A stretch of DNA of 64,000 nucleotides, taken from contig JADKBB010000009.1 in the NCBI GenBank assembly GCA_016715195.1, positions 65,627 through 129,626 of the forward strand, written 5' to 3'. The position numbers were made by a program, and so were the translations under genes. The notes under the pieces were generated by a model. That model was given only the letters and a program-made list of their open reading frames with translations, was not told the DNA's origin and did not search any database. Shown one piece after another: positions 34,292-43,212 of the stretch (positions are counted from its first letter, which is position 1; every line of letters begins with the position of its first letter). The DNA comes from Candidatus Villigracilis proximus. Lineage in GTDB: Bacteria; Chloroflexota; Anaerolineae; Anaerolineales; Villigracilaceae.

Positions 34292-35629
34292 TTAGGCCGT
34301 TGAGACTGGCAGTTCATCATGATCTGGCAAAATATCTTCAGCGTTACGAATGGCGGGAGAAAAATAACCGGCCACACCTACCAGCGCGCCAAACACGCCG
34401 CAGATGACGAGGAAAAGCCCCATGCCAGAACCAGGCCCGGTTCCAACGAGCCAGCTAAAGGTTAAAGAAAGACCCGAGTCTGTCCGCATCGCAGGCTCAA
34501 GCACAAAATCAGCCAGTGACCCGGCGATCAGTGGTGAAATCGGATTCGTAAACCAGGCAATCAATCTTCGAGCAGAGAAGACCCGTCCTTGCACATCGGG
34601 GGCAACTTTCGCCTGCCAGATGGCTTGATTCGATCCATTGATCAGCGGAGACACGAGCGAGCCTACAATGATGCCTGTGATCCAAACCGGCAGCCCGCCG
34701 GTGAGGCCGATCACGGCCATGCCAATTCCGGCCCAGATCCAACCGATCAACACACCATGCACGCGGCGTTTGAAACCGCCCCACGCACTCATGACAAGAC
34801 CGCCAACCAGCCCGCCGATGGCTCCGGCTGTTTCAACGGAACCAAAGATTAAACTGTTGCTGTCTGTGCGCGCAAGGATCATGGGCGCCAAAACTGTATA
34901 CCCAATGCCAGAGAAAAGATTCCCGATGAAAAAAATTAATTGCAATCCCAATAAACTCGGGCGTGCAAAAATATATTTAAATCCATAGGCCGCCTCACTC
35001 CACACACTGCCCTGCCCTTGCTGACCTTCTTCAGTGCGGACAGGCTGCGGAATGTAGACGACCAGCAACGCGCCGATGGCAAATATAAAAGTAGCCACAT
35101 CCAAAAATAGCAGGCCGGTCAGCCCGAGTACTGGCAATAACGCGCCTGCCATTAACGGAGCGAACACGCCCGGCCCGGCTTCAATAATAGACATCATGCC
35201 ATTGGCGCGCCCATACTGTTCCTTGGGAACCATCGTGCTGATGGCCGCTGAATACGCCGGCCATTGAAACGCCATTCCCAGCCCGTAAATAATGGACGTG
35301 ACATACAAATGCCAAAATTCAAGGAGGCCAAAATATTGCAGTATAAGGATCGAAACTGTGGCAAGCCCCGCGCCAAGGTCGCTGACCATCATCATCAACT
35401 TTCGATTATGACGATCCACCATAACACCCGCAATAGGCGAGATCAACAAAAAGGGTGTGATGAAAAAAACCTGCATCACACCCATTGCCAAAGCACTTTT
35501 GGTCTGGTCATACATCCAGATACTTAAACCAAACTGACTCATCGAACTGGCAAGCACCGAGACGATCTGTCCCAGCCAGACAATGGTAAAGCCGAACATC
35601 CCTGCCGGTCGTCTTGTTTTATTTTCCAT
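34292..35629 (-). CDS. MFS transporter, macrolide-efflux-like
   Basis: The 445-residue carrier has 12 predicted helices, a loop GVMVDRHNRKLMMMVSD after helix 2 and GQGRVFSARR-type loop (DVQGRVFSARRLIAW) after helix 10. ATG at 35629 is chosen because GAGG lies 6 nt upstream; a GTG at 35641 is less likely. It is upstream of htrA by 167 nt on the same strand and lies behind the terminator of the seven-gene operon. The substrate is unknown. Confidence 0.87.
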   Translation of the reverse strand: MENKTRRPAGMFGFTIVWLGQIVSVLASSMSQFGLSIWMYDQTKSALAMGVMQVFFITPFLLISPIAGVMVDRHNRKLMMMVSDLGAGLATVSILILQYFGLLEFWHLYVTSIIYGLGMAFQWPAYSAAISTMVPKEQYGRANGMMSIIEAGPGVFAPLMAGALLPVLGLTGLLFLDVATFIFAIGALLVVYIPQPVRTEEGQQGQGSVWSEAAYGFKYIFARPSLLGLQLIFFIGNLFSGIGYTVLAPMILARTDSNSLIFGSVETAGAIGGLVGGLVMSAWGGFKRRVHGVLIGWIWAGIGMAVIGLTGGLPVWITGIIVGSLVSPLINGSNQAIWQAKVAPDVQGRVFSARRLIAWFTNPISPLIAGSLADFVLEPAMRTDSGLSLTFSWLVGTGPGSGMGLFLVICGVFGALVGVAGYFSPAIRNAEDILPDHDELPVSTA

Positions 35630-35685
35630 AAGTTTCCTCACAGGCTATTTTGTCATTCACAACAAAAAATAACATACCCTATAAA

Positions 35686-35715
35686 AATAAACAACCCTCA
35701 TAAGGGTTGTTTATT
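35686..35715 (-). terminator. Terminator of the seven-gene SHOCT operon
   Basis: Perfect 13-nt arms (35686-35698 and 35703-35715) with a 4-nt loop; on the minus strand the stem is followed by TTTTTAT. Confidence 0.85.
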
Positions 35716-35826
35716 GACTATTTACAGCATCAACTTATAGATGGGATTGCAATATAACAACATGACACACTCTCCTTGTTTATCAAAAGGAAAAGAACCA
35801 CGATCTTTTACTATCAAAGGTTCAGG

Positions 35827-36216
35827 TTACTCCACGTAAATTTCCACGTGTTCGCCGTCTTCTTCATCTACTACATCAATGATCTTGCCCATCACACCCA
35901 TGCGCAGGGCTTCCATCACATTGGTCATATCCACGCCTTCCACCTCGGGGGCGAAATGCGCGCCGATCTTCATGCCCGCATCCACCAGCGCCAGCGGAAT
36001 TTGCACCGATGCTTTTGAGCGTCCTGTGCGAGTATCTGTCACGCGGATGCGCAGCCAGCGCGCAGTCCCACCACCTGTGCCAGGCGGGCGCGGCGGCACG
36101 GGCAGCCCTCTGCGTGATTCACTCAATGCCGCGAGCAGCTTCGAGCCTTCATCTGCACTGATCTTTCCCTCCTCGATCATCTTTAATATCTTCATTCGTT
36201 CTTCACTATTTGCCAT
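35827..36216 (-). CDS. SHOCT-like module protein, 129 aa, soluble
   Basis: Residues 4-32 (SEERMKILKMIEEGKISADE, then GSKLLAALSE) form the short helical SHOCT-like module seen at the N-terminus of YvlB/LiaX-type proteins. A Pro/Gly-rich linker and a second domain follow (ARWLRIRVTDTRTGRSKASV), ending DEEDGEHVEIYVE. That second domain is shared with the end of the next-upstream protein (REPLIINVDE-type ending). The gene is last in the operon, 10 nt behind its neighbour. No function is known; a role in envelope-stress sensing is inferred from the family context. Confidence 0.8.
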   Translation of the reverse strand: MANSEERMKILKMIEEGKISADEGSKLLAALSESRRGLPVPPRPPGTGGGTARWLRIRVTDTRTGRSKASVQIPLALVDAGMKIGAHFAPEVEGVDMTNVMEALRMGVMGKIIDVVDEEDGEHVEIYVE

Positions 36217-36226
36217 GTTACACCTC

Positions 36227-36853
36227 TTATCCTATGAACACTTGCACACGTTCGCCGCCTGTATGGCTCTCATCCACATTAATGATGAGCGGCTCTTTAA
36301 TGGTCTTCGCCATATTAATGGCATTGATTACTTCATCAATATTGGTTTTCTTAAATCCGTCAATGTGGCGTCCGAAATTTTTGACGAACCAGCTTGCCAG
36401 TCCAAGTGGAAGCGGAAAGGCGATCGAAATTCGTTTCGGCCAATCCTCCGCTTGTGAACGGTCTACATTCACATACAACCAGCGCGAAGTCTGACTGCCT
36501 GCGCCGAGAGTGATAAACACGATACCTAACATAAGAGGCATTGCAAAACAAAAGAACCAGAAATTTAATCCTGCATTCTGCTGAATGGAAAACATGATCC
36601 ATGCGCTCAAAACCGTAAAGAGGATGCCCAACCCGAGAAAGCCCCTTGAAAAACGGGACGCCCGCCTGCGGACTTCTTCAAACTCTGGAGCTTCGGGTCT
36701 TTCTGACCATGAGCCTGATTCTGCTTCGATGATTTGAATCTCCTCTTCGGCAGAGTCATCATCCAGCGTGCGCATGAGAGTCGCAGCTTCTTCTGCGCTG
36801 ATCTTTCCATCCGCGACCATTTGCAAAATTTTTCTACGCTCTTCAGACGACAT
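36227..36853 (-). CDS. SHOCT-like module protein with two membrane helices, 208 aa
   Basis: The N-terminal module SSEERRKILQMVADGKISAE (then EAATLMRTLDDD) is nearly identical to that of the 55-residue protein in the same operon. An acidic linker is followed by two membrane helices (LGLGILFTVLSAWIMFSI and FWFFCFAMPLMLGIVFITLGA) and a C-terminal soluble domain (YVNVDRSQAEDWPKRISIAF ... VDESHTGGERVQVFIG) that resembles the 129-aa neighbour. The ATG at 36853 is used because GGAGG precedes it. Confidence 0.8.
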   Translation of the reverse strand: MSSEERRKILQMVADGKISAEEAATLMRTLDDDSAEEEIQIIEAESGSWSERPEAPEFEEVRRRASRFSRGFLGLGILFTVLSAWIMFSIQQNAGLNFWFFCFAMPLMLGIVFITLGAGSQTSRWLYVNVDRSQAEDWPKRISIAFPLPLGLASWFVKNFGRHIDGFKKTNIDEVINAINMAKTIKEPLIINVDESHTGGERVQVFIG

Positions 36854-36934
36854 GATGAACCTCCATCCAATTTGACAAGCCTTTTCCTTCAATTGATGTC
36901 ATGGAAACCTCCTTCAAAATTTTAAGTCGAACGA

Positions 36935-38188
36935 TCAACTGTTTTCCAACACTTCAGCTTTTGCGGGCAAATGAAACTTAAGCATAATGGGAATGATCGA
37001 CAGCAAAACCACAATACCCGTCACCATAAACGGAAAGCGCGGACTCACTCCCGCCCACAACTGCGCTCCGATCCACGGAGCCGGCAGCGAGATAATTCCC
37101 AAACTGGTGCTAAACAATCCAAAGGCAGTGCCGCGCAATTCCGCCGGAACAGATTTACTGATCAACGATTGATACGCGGGCGTCAGCATCCCCACACCCA
37201 GGCCTGCCAGCGCCCAACCCGCAAAATACATCCAGATCAAACCGGAGGGAGTTCCGATCAGCATAAATAAAGAAAGACCGACAAAAACCATTCCAATGGA
37301 AATCACCAGACGTTCACTTGTCTTATCTGCCAGCCAGCCGCCCGGAATGGTCATCAACATCATGCACAGTCCAAAGACGCTGTTCATCCAGCCGATCTGG
37401 ATCATGCTCATCTGGCCGATATCCTGCAAATAGATCGGCATCAGATTCATCGAAAGCGCAAACGAAGTGTCACGCACGCCATCGGTGATGAGGATCCAGG
37501 TGATAAGTCCGCCGGCGAAGACCATGCCAAACATCGAGGAAAGATTTTGCTTCAAACTCGCGAATGAAAGTTTTTTGGGTTGCGAGTTGCCGCCTTTCGC
37601 AGCTTCACGCGCCATGCCCACACGAATGAGCGTGGCGAGAATATAAAAGAACGCGGCTACCAACAACATTCCTTTGAAGCCATACGCGCCAGCCAGCCAC
37701 CCGCCGAGCGGCGGCCCGATGACCGAGACGATCATAAAGATGGCCTGTGTCACACCAAATACCTTGGCGCGATTTTGTTCCGTTGAATGTTCCGCTATAA
37801 ACGCATCAAAACTCGGTCCAACCAGAGAACGCGTGATCGCGCCAAGCGCTTCGCCAAGCAGAAGCCACTGCCACGTTTGCGCAAGAATGAGAGGGAAAAA
37901 CACAAAAATCCCAAACACACTGCCGATCGCAATCGCGCGCAAACGCCCGATCGAGTCACTTAACCAACCGCCCAAAATTTGTAACAATAAGGGAATAATC
38001 TGCGAAAGCGTAAAGAATAAACCGATCTGTGGAACACTCGCCTTTAGGTCACGCAAATAAAGCGGCATCAATGGGCCATACATGTTCCCGCCCAGGTTGG
38101 CAAAGATCATCGCCACCAAAAACAGGATCAGGACACCGCTTAACAAAGGTTGCTTTTTGACCTGGGCAATCGTTGATTCCATTTTCAT
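36935..38188 (-). CDS. MFS transporter in the SHOCT operon
   Basis: The 417-residue carrier has 12 predicted helices. GGWLSDSIGRLRAIAIG and GGWLADKTSERLVISIG are the paired inter-helix loops of the two halves, and FDAFIAEHSTEQNRAKVFG lies in the middle of the first half. It belongs to the drug-efflux side of the family by appearance. Start is ATG at 38188 or 38182. It lies 32 nt behind the 55-aa gene, so it is cotranscribed. Substrate unknown. Confidence 0.88.
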   Translation of the reverse strand: MKMESTIAQVKKQPLLSGVLILFLVAMIFANLGGNMYGPLMPLYLRDLKASVPQIGLFFTLSQIIPLLLQILGGWLSDSIGRLRAIAIGSVFGIFVFFPLILAQTWQWLLLGEALGAITRSLVGPSFDAFIAEHSTEQNRAKVFGVTQAIFMIVSVIGPPLGGWLAGAYGFKGMLLVAAFFYILATLIRVGMAREAAKGGNSQPKKLSFASLKQNLSSMFGMVFAGGLITWILITDGVRDTSFALSMNLMPIYLQDIGQMSMIQIGWMNSVFGLCMMLMTIPGGWLADKTSERLVISIGMVFVGLSLFMLIGTPSGLIWMYFAGWALAGLGVGMLTPAYQSLISKSVPAELRGTAFGLFSTSLGIISLPAPWIGAQLWAGVSPRFPFMVTGIVVLLSIIPIMLKFHLPAKAEVLENS

Positions 38189-38220
38189 CCTATAAAATAA
38201 TAATCGTGTGATCGATCAAT

Positions 38221-38388
38221 TTAATCAGTCAAATTCAAAGTAATGCTAATCTTTCGTTCCGGTCCAAAATCTTCAAATTGGTCATCAGCAGGCTCATCGA
38301 GCGCATGCATTAATACGGCAGCCTCTTCTGCGCTGATCTTTCCATCAGAAACCATTTGCAAAATTTTTCTACGCTCTTCAGAAGACAT
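38221..38388 (-). CDS. Free-standing SHOCT-like module, 55 aa
   Basis: AAGGAGG lies 7 nt before the ATG, which shares one base with the stop of the upstream gene (TAATG), implying coupled translation. The product begins SSEERRKILQMVSDGKISAE after Met, followed by EAAVLMHALDE, then an acidic stretch and the tail ERKISITLNLTD. It is essentially the module alone plus a short beta-strand-like tail. It may act as a competitor or adaptor for the other module-bearing proteins. Confidence 0.8.
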   Translation of the reverse strand: MSSEERRKILQMVSDGKISAEEAAVLMHALDEPADDQFEDFGPERKISITLNLTD

Positions 38389-39497
38389 TACTTACCTCCT
38401 TCAAGGGCTGACAATAAATTATCGGCTTCTTCTGCAGTGATCTTTTTCTCCTGCAGCATCTTCAAGATCAACAATCGCTCATCTTCTGAAACTGGCGGCT
38501 TGGGAGTCATGGGCACACCTTTCGATGAAAGATCCCAACTCCAACGGCCAACGTTCACAGCAGCGCGCGCCTTGCCGCGACCAACACGCTCATCCACCCG
38601 CCTGCGCGCTTCATCTGCGCGGCGCAAGGCATCGTCTGCCTGTTTGGTTGCACGACGTGTGACCTGATCCACTTGTTTGGAAATACGATCGCCAAACCCA
38701 GACCAGTCAAAGCCGATGCCTGCAAAGTTCCCAAAGTCTTCGGCGGTTTCACCGGCATTCGATTGATTGGTCACACGGATATCGCCGCCCGCGCTTAATG
38801 TCACATTGGCAGAGCCATCACCAACTGTGATAACACGAGCAGTCGCATCTTCTTCATTAATTACGCCCTTCCAGTTAATGTCAATTTCATCGGCATTAAG
38901 AGTCAGTGTGGCATTGGCTTTGGGCGGCATGACAAGCAAAATATCATCGCCCGCAGCCACGGAATACTGATTACCAGCCCGTGGATCAAGGTAAAGCACT
39001 ACATCCTCAGCCACATTGGCGCTGACATTGCCGCGCACATCGCGCAAGGCAAGATCATCTGCCACAGATTCAAGAGAAACATTCCCGTCCACATCGCGGA
39101 TAGATACATCTCCGTGACCGCTTTTGATGGACAAATTCCCCTTTGCACCACGCAAACTAAAATCTGATTCAACAGTATCGACCGCAACTTCACCCACATC
39201 ACGAATGGACAGGTCACCGGCAATATTCTTCAATTCAATGCCGCCCATCACGCCGCGAATGGACGTGTCACCTTCAACGTGTTGAATAAAAACAGAGGTC
39301 AACTTTGGAACACGCAATGAAACATCATCTTCACAGAAAATGGTGACATTCTCGCCATCCTGCTTACAGCGCATTTCTTCCTCATCGTCGCACTTAAGCA
39401 GAATATCCTCCCCTTCCCAGCCAACGAGACTGAGGTCACCGCCAATTTTTTCAATAATGATCCTGGGATTGCGTCCGGCAGAAATTGTTTTTGACAT
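38388..39497 (-). CDS. DUF4097-type beta-helix protein with C-terminal SHOCT-like module
   Basis: The 369-residue protein starts with a repetitive beta-solenoid (about residues 1-245) with repeats such as GDLSIRDVG, GDVSIRDVDGNVSLE and DDLALRDVRGNVS. A predicted coiled coil follows (QVDQVTRRATKQADDALRRA and on, about 270-320). The C-terminus is a SHOCT-like module (SEDERLLILKMLQEKKITAE, then EADNLLSALEGGK). Bacillus YvlB and Enterococcus LiaX share related parts in another order and act in cell-envelope stress. It has no signal peptide. RBS GAGGAG overlaps the end of the DUF2089 gene. Confidence 0.85.
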   Translation of the reverse strand: MSKTISAGRNPRIIIEKIGGDLSLVGWEGEDILLKCDDEEEMRCKQDGENVTIFCEDDVSLRVPKLTSVFIQHVEGDTSIRGVMGGIELKNIAGDLSIRDVGEVAVDTVESDFSLRGAKGNLSIKSGHGDVSIRDVDGNVSLESVADDLALRDVRGNVSANVAEDVVLYLDPRAGNQYSVAAGDDILLVMPPKANATLTLNADEIDINWKGVINEEDATARVITVGDGSANVTLSAGGDIRVTNQSNAGETAEDFGNFAGIGFDWSGFGDRISKQVDQVTRRATKQADDALRRADEARRRVDERVGRGKARAAVNVGRWSWDLSSKGVPMTPKPPVSEDERLLILKMLQEKKITAEEADNLLSALEGGK

Positions 39498-39502
39498 GGG
39501 AA

Positions 39503-39883
39503 TTACTCCTCGCCGCGCAGAATGCGCATGGCCTGGTCGGCTGTGATCTTTCCAGCTTCGAGATCGGCAATGGCGCTGCTGCGTTTTTCAGCTTCAACTT
39601 CGCCAGAGTCATCTTTGCCCGGCTCATATCCCAAAGCACGGATCACTTCATGCAAACGGTTGCGAATGGTGGGATAGGACAGCTTAACTTCCTGCTCCAT
39701 GCGATTGATCTTGCCTTCACAGCGCACAAAGGTGAAAACAAAATCCAATTGTTCAGAAGTTAGGTTTGCGAATTGACCAGAAGCAAAGTTACCTTCAATG
39801 GTGGTATCGCAGGATGAGCAATGTAATTTGGCAACAGTTAATTCAGACTGACAGATCGGGCAATTCGTAGGGGCTGGTCGCAT
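39503..39883 (-). CDS. DUF2089 zinc-ribbon/HTH protein with C-terminal SHOCT-like module
   Basis: The 126-residue protein has a zinc ribbon (C8-P-I-C11 and C22-S-S-C25), then the DUF2089 core (LTSEQLDFVFTFVRCEGKIN and SYPTIRNRLHEVIRALGY), which looks like a DNA-binding helix-turn-helix. The last 25 residues (AIADLEAGKITADQAMRILRG) are a SHOCT-like module. It is the likely regulator of the operon. ATG at 39883 is chosen for the GGAGG upstream; longer starts run into the preceding MFS gene. Confidence 0.85.
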   Translation of the reverse strand: MRPAPTNCPICQSELTVAKLHCSSCDTTIEGNFASGQFANLTSEQLDFVFTFVRCEGKINRMEQEVKLSYPTIRNRLHEVIRALGYEPGKDDSGEVEAEKRSSAIADLEAGKITADQAMRILRGEE

Positions 39884-39902
39884 GGTTTGGTTCCTCCAAA
39901 TT

Positions 39903-41159
39903 TTATAATGCCGTAACATTCGGCATGGTTTCCAATTCAAGTTCCTGATTACGGCGAATACGATACAAGGCAAGGAAGGCAAATGTGGATAACAATCCTA
40001 CAAAGCCCGCCGCATACCAAAGCAGATTTGGCTTCGGCCCATCAATGATCAACCCCGCAAGATAGGGACCGACAGCAAAGGGAATCGCCCATGAAAACCC
40101 TGAAACCGCCATGTAACGTCCGCGCATATCTTCGGGCGCAAACGATGCAACCAGGGCTTGTGAAACAGGCGAGACGATCATTTCGCCGATAGTAATGATC
40201 ACCATCGCCACAATAAACATGGCATAGGTAGTTACATATCCATACATGGAGAAACCGATCACATACAGGAAAGTCCCCAGCGCCATCATCAACATCGGCG
40301 GGAATTTTGTAATACGGCGCGTGATCGGGAATTGCATCAGCACGACCATCGCAGCATTGATGCTCAGCAAAATACCGTAGCTGGATTCAGGAGTGCCGTG
40401 TACATCACGTAAATAGACGCCTAGAACTGTGTTCATGTTCATATAAGTGAAGACTTGCAGTAACACTGCGCCAAGGAAGAGCATAAAGGCCGCATTGCGA
40501 AAGACTTGTCCATAACCGGCGAAGGTATTGGTCATGGATTCTTTGGGAGCATCGGGGTGAGCCAGAGGCTTGGTTTCGGGCAGGAAGATGGCGATCAGGA
40601 CCACTGTCAGCAGGGAAATAACCGCATCGGACAGAAACAGCAAAAGGTAAGAGCGAGCCGCTAAAAATCCGCCGATGGCAGGCCCAATGACGACTGATAA
40701 GTTGAATGCCACACGCAGGATCCCGTATCCATCCGCCCGTTTTTCTTCGGGCAAAATATCCGCGATCATGGCTTGATGCGCCGGACCGGCCACATCTGTT
40801 AAAATACCAATGAAGAAGGCCAGTACAATAAAGAATTGGAACGAAGTAACGAAGCCCATCGCAACCGTACTAAAAGATGAAGCGATCAGGCCAAACATAA
40901 TGATGCCTTTGCGTCCAAAACGATCTGTAAGCGCTCCGCCAATTGCAGAACCGGCAAAACTTGAAACTGAAAAAGCAGCGAAGAGCACACCCACATCAGC
41001 CATGCCGACATTAAATTTACTGGTAATATAAAGTGCGAAGAATGGAAAAAGCAATGAGCCGCCGATGCGATCAATAAAAGTAATGACGATCACGGTCCAG
41101 AAGGTGCGTGGATATTCGTGGTAAATTTTTGAGATGTTTTGAAGGTAGTTTTTTATCAT
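39903..41159 (-). CDS. MFS transporter, first gene of the SHOCT operon
   Basis: The 418-residue carrier begins MIKNYLQNISKIYHEYPRTF and has 12 predicted helices. The loop GGALTDRFGRKGIIMFGL after helix 2 is standard for MFS. It resembles the MDR/peptide-permease-like group with two extra-long loops absent. It is 19 nt ahead of the DUF2089 gene and is led by a consensus promoter. Substrate unknown. Confidence 0.88.
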   Translation of the reverse strand: MIKNYLQNISKIYHEYPRTFWTVIVITFIDRIGGSLLFPFFALYITSKFNVGMADVGVLFAAFSVSSFAGSAIGGALTDRFGRKGIIMFGLIASSFSTVAMGFVTSFQFFIVLAFFIGILTDVAGPAHQAMIADILPEEKRADGYGILRVAFNLSVVIGPAIGGFLAARSYLLLFLSDAVISLLTVVLIAIFLPETKPLAHPDAPKESMTNTFAGYGQVFRNAAFMLFLGAVLLQVFTYMNMNTVLGVYLRDVHGTPESSYGILLSINAAMVVLMQFPITRRITKFPPMLMMALGTFLYVIGFSMYGYVTTYAMFIVAMVIITIGEMIVSPVSQALVASFAPEDMRGRYMAVSGFSWAIPFAVGPYLAGLIIDGPKPNLLWYAAGFVGLLSTFAFLALYRIRRNQELELETMPNVTAL

Positions 41160-41239
41160 GTCAGTTCCAATTTTTTTGAAATACCAATATTAAGGAAAAC
41201 TTCAACGAAATTAATGTCTACAACCTGATTTCTAATAAA

Positions 41240-41267
41240 ATTATACTCATAAAATAAACTTTGTCAA
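41240..41267 (-). promoter_or_regulatory. Promoter of the seven-gene SHOCT operon
   Basis: On the minus strand, TTGACA (41262-41267) and TATAAT (41240-41245) are separated by 16 nt, about 80 nt before the MFS start. Confidence 0.85.
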
Positions 41268-41358
41268 TAGAAAAGTTAATAATTTCAATACAAGTATAAA
41301 TATTATCAATTATCAACAGGAATATTCTCAATTTCAGCCTGTTTTTGGAGAAAAATTC

Positions 41359-42344
41359 ATGATTCGTTCCATTTTCTTTTCACCTGGAAAGCCAACACGA
41401 AAAGACGTCCCTCCTGAAGAGTTCCCCCGCTTAATCCGTGACAGGCGTGGACTGCTGTGGGTTGACTTTATATCAGAACCACCAGAAACAGCACTGCCTA
41501 TTTTACAAAGTTTTAATTTCCATCATTTGGCGATCGATGATGCCCTGCAGGAAACGCACGCACCTAAAATAGATGATTGGGGCGATTATCTTTACATCGT
41601 CTTAAACTATATGCATCTGATAAAAGCAAGCGAACCCTGGGATACTGAAATTGACGAGCTGGATATTTTCCTCGGGCGTAATTATGTCATCACGCATCAT
41701 GACAACCCAGTTATGTCGATCGATGAAATCTGGGATATGTGTCAGCGCGATCCGCGCTATGCAAAAGATGGGCCGGACCATTTGCTTTACAAGATCATCG
41801 ACGCAACCGTTATGAATTACATGCCGATCATCGAAAAAATAGACGAAGAAATAGATTGGATCGAAGACCAGGTCTTTGACCGTCCCAGCTCACAAACACT
41901 CGCCAGGTTGTTCACTCTTAAACGGGTGCTGCTTGCCATGCGCCGCATCCTGCTCCCCAGCGCGAAGTGTTGAATAAAATGGCGCGCGATGATTTTCAGG
42001 TCATTGACCAAAAAGATCGCATCTTCTACCGCGATATTTATGACCATCTCGTTAGATTGCATGACGTAAATGAAAGTCTGCGCGATCTCGTAGGCGGCGC
42101 AATGGACACCTACCTTTCCGTCATCAACAATCGCATGAACGAAGTCATGAAGACGCTCACCATTATCACTACTCTCTTTATGCCGTTGACCTTTGTAACC
42201 GGATTTTTTGGGATGAACTTCTTCGCTGCGAATCCACCCTACGAAAGCTGGACCACCTCCGCAGTCTTTTACGGGACCTTGAGCCTGATGCTGCTTACTC
42301 CGATTATTATGTTCTTCTGGATGCGCCGCCGTACCTGGGTTTAA
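41359..42344 (+). pseudogene. corA: CorA magnesium/cobalt channel, one-base frameshift
   Basis: The first frame (41359-41973) encodes the cytoplasmic funnel of a CorA channel (starts MIRSIFFSPGKP) and runs into a stop after RRILLPSAKC. The next frame (from about 41960 to 42344) continues the same protein as QREVLNKMARDDF, ending with two helices and the selectivity motif (TFVTGFFGMNF). Adding one C to CCCC (41955-41958) restores RRILLPQREVLNKMA. The rejoined protein has about 328 residues, a normal CorA length. The undisturbed conservation on both sides favours a sequencing error. Confidence 0.85.
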
Positions 42345-42382
42345 GTCCCATTTTCATCTGTTTTAAGCCCGCTGCAAAATCC

Positions 42383-42411
42383 TTGACACAGAACAGGCGT
42401 TCGAGTATTAT
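42383..42411 (+). promoter_or_regulatory. lexA promoter with LexA box in the spacer
   Basis: TTGACA (42383-42388) and TATTAT (42406-42411) with a 17-nt spacer. The spacer contains GAACAGGCGTTC (42391-42402), which matches the GAAC-N4-GTTC core of Gram-positive-type LexA boxes. LexA bound here would block RNA polymerase, giving autorepression. Confidence 0.88.
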
Positions 42412-42473
42412 TTGTAGCACAAATGAGCGAAGAATGCTCACGAATGTCAGCCGTTGCTGGCAGGAGGCTAAAA

Positions 42474-43151
42474 ATGATGATGGTTAGAAAAAGCAAAGGT
42501 CTGGGCGAACGTCACCAGAAAATACTTGATTTCATCGCGAGTTATCAACGCGAACACAAACACCCGCCGTCAATCCGCGAGATCGGCGAGTATTGTGATA
42601 TTTCATCCACTTCTGTTGTTAATTACTATCTTGATCAACTTGAAAAATCAGGCAACATTGAACGTGACCGTAAAATATCACGCGGCGTGCGCTTAACCAA
42701 TGGCGCTCCCATCGGTGATATGTTCCGTGTCCCAATGATGGGCGTGATTCAAGCCGGTGAACCAATCCCAGTCCCATCGAATGCAGACTTCGGATCCTTC
42801 ACCCCGGAAGACTCTGTTGAAGTAGCCATGTCCCTTATGCCGGCAAAGGAAAAAGGCAAGGAATTATTCGCCTTGAAAGTACAGGGAGAATCAATGATAG
42901 ATGCCATGGTTAACGATGGCGATATCGTGATCCTCAAACCAACACAAGACGCCCGCAATGGCGATATGGTTGCCGTCTGGTTATCTGATCGAAACGAAAC
43001 CACCTTGAAGTTCTTCTTCAAGGAGAAAGATAAATATCGTTTGCAGCCAGCAAATCCCACCATGAAGCCGATCTATATTGATAAAGGCGAATCGCTTGAG
43101 ATCAAAGGCAAAGTGGTCATGGTCATCCGCAAAGTAGAACGCTACAACTAA
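42474..43151 (+). CDS. lexA: LexA repressor (SOS response)
   Basis: The protein (225 residues from ATG 42474) has an N-terminal winged helix (RHQKILDFIASYQREHKHPP, then SIREIGEYCDISSTSV) and the S24 self-cleavage domain. The cleavage site is the Ala-Gly in VIQAGEP; the catalytic Ser is in GESMID and the Lys in ETTLKFF. AGGAGG precedes three adjacent ATG codons; the open frame begins at 42423 but would read through the ribosome site. RecA-dependent self-cleavage derepresses SOS genes. recA is not in the window. Confidence 0.96.
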   Translation: MMMVRKSKGLGERHQKILDFIASYQREHKHPPSIREIGEYCDISSTSVVNYYLDQLEKSGNIERDRKISRGVRLTNGAPIGDMFRVPMMGVIQAGEPIPVPSNADFGSFTPEDSVEVAMSLMPAKEKGKELFALKVQGESMIDAMVNDGDIVILKPTQDARNGDMVAVWLSDRNETTLKFFFKEKDKYRLQPANPTMKPIYIDKGESLEIKGKVVMVIRKVERYN

Positions 43152-43162
43152 AAACAAACAAT

Positions 43163-43194
43163 AAAAAAGACGTCTCTCGAGAGACGTCTTTTTT
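43163..43194. terminator. Bidirectional terminator between lexA and rplL
   Basis: A perfect palindrome centred near 43178 (AAAAAAGACGTCTCTC and its complement) with A- and T-runs at the ends, between convergent genes. Confidence 0.92.
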
Positions 43195-43212
43195 ATTGCA
43201 AACTTGTAATAC

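Noticed and set aside
43163..43194. Palindrome considered as a regulator operator
   Set aside because: It sits between convergent genes with A- and T-runs at its ends, so a bidirectional terminator explains it.
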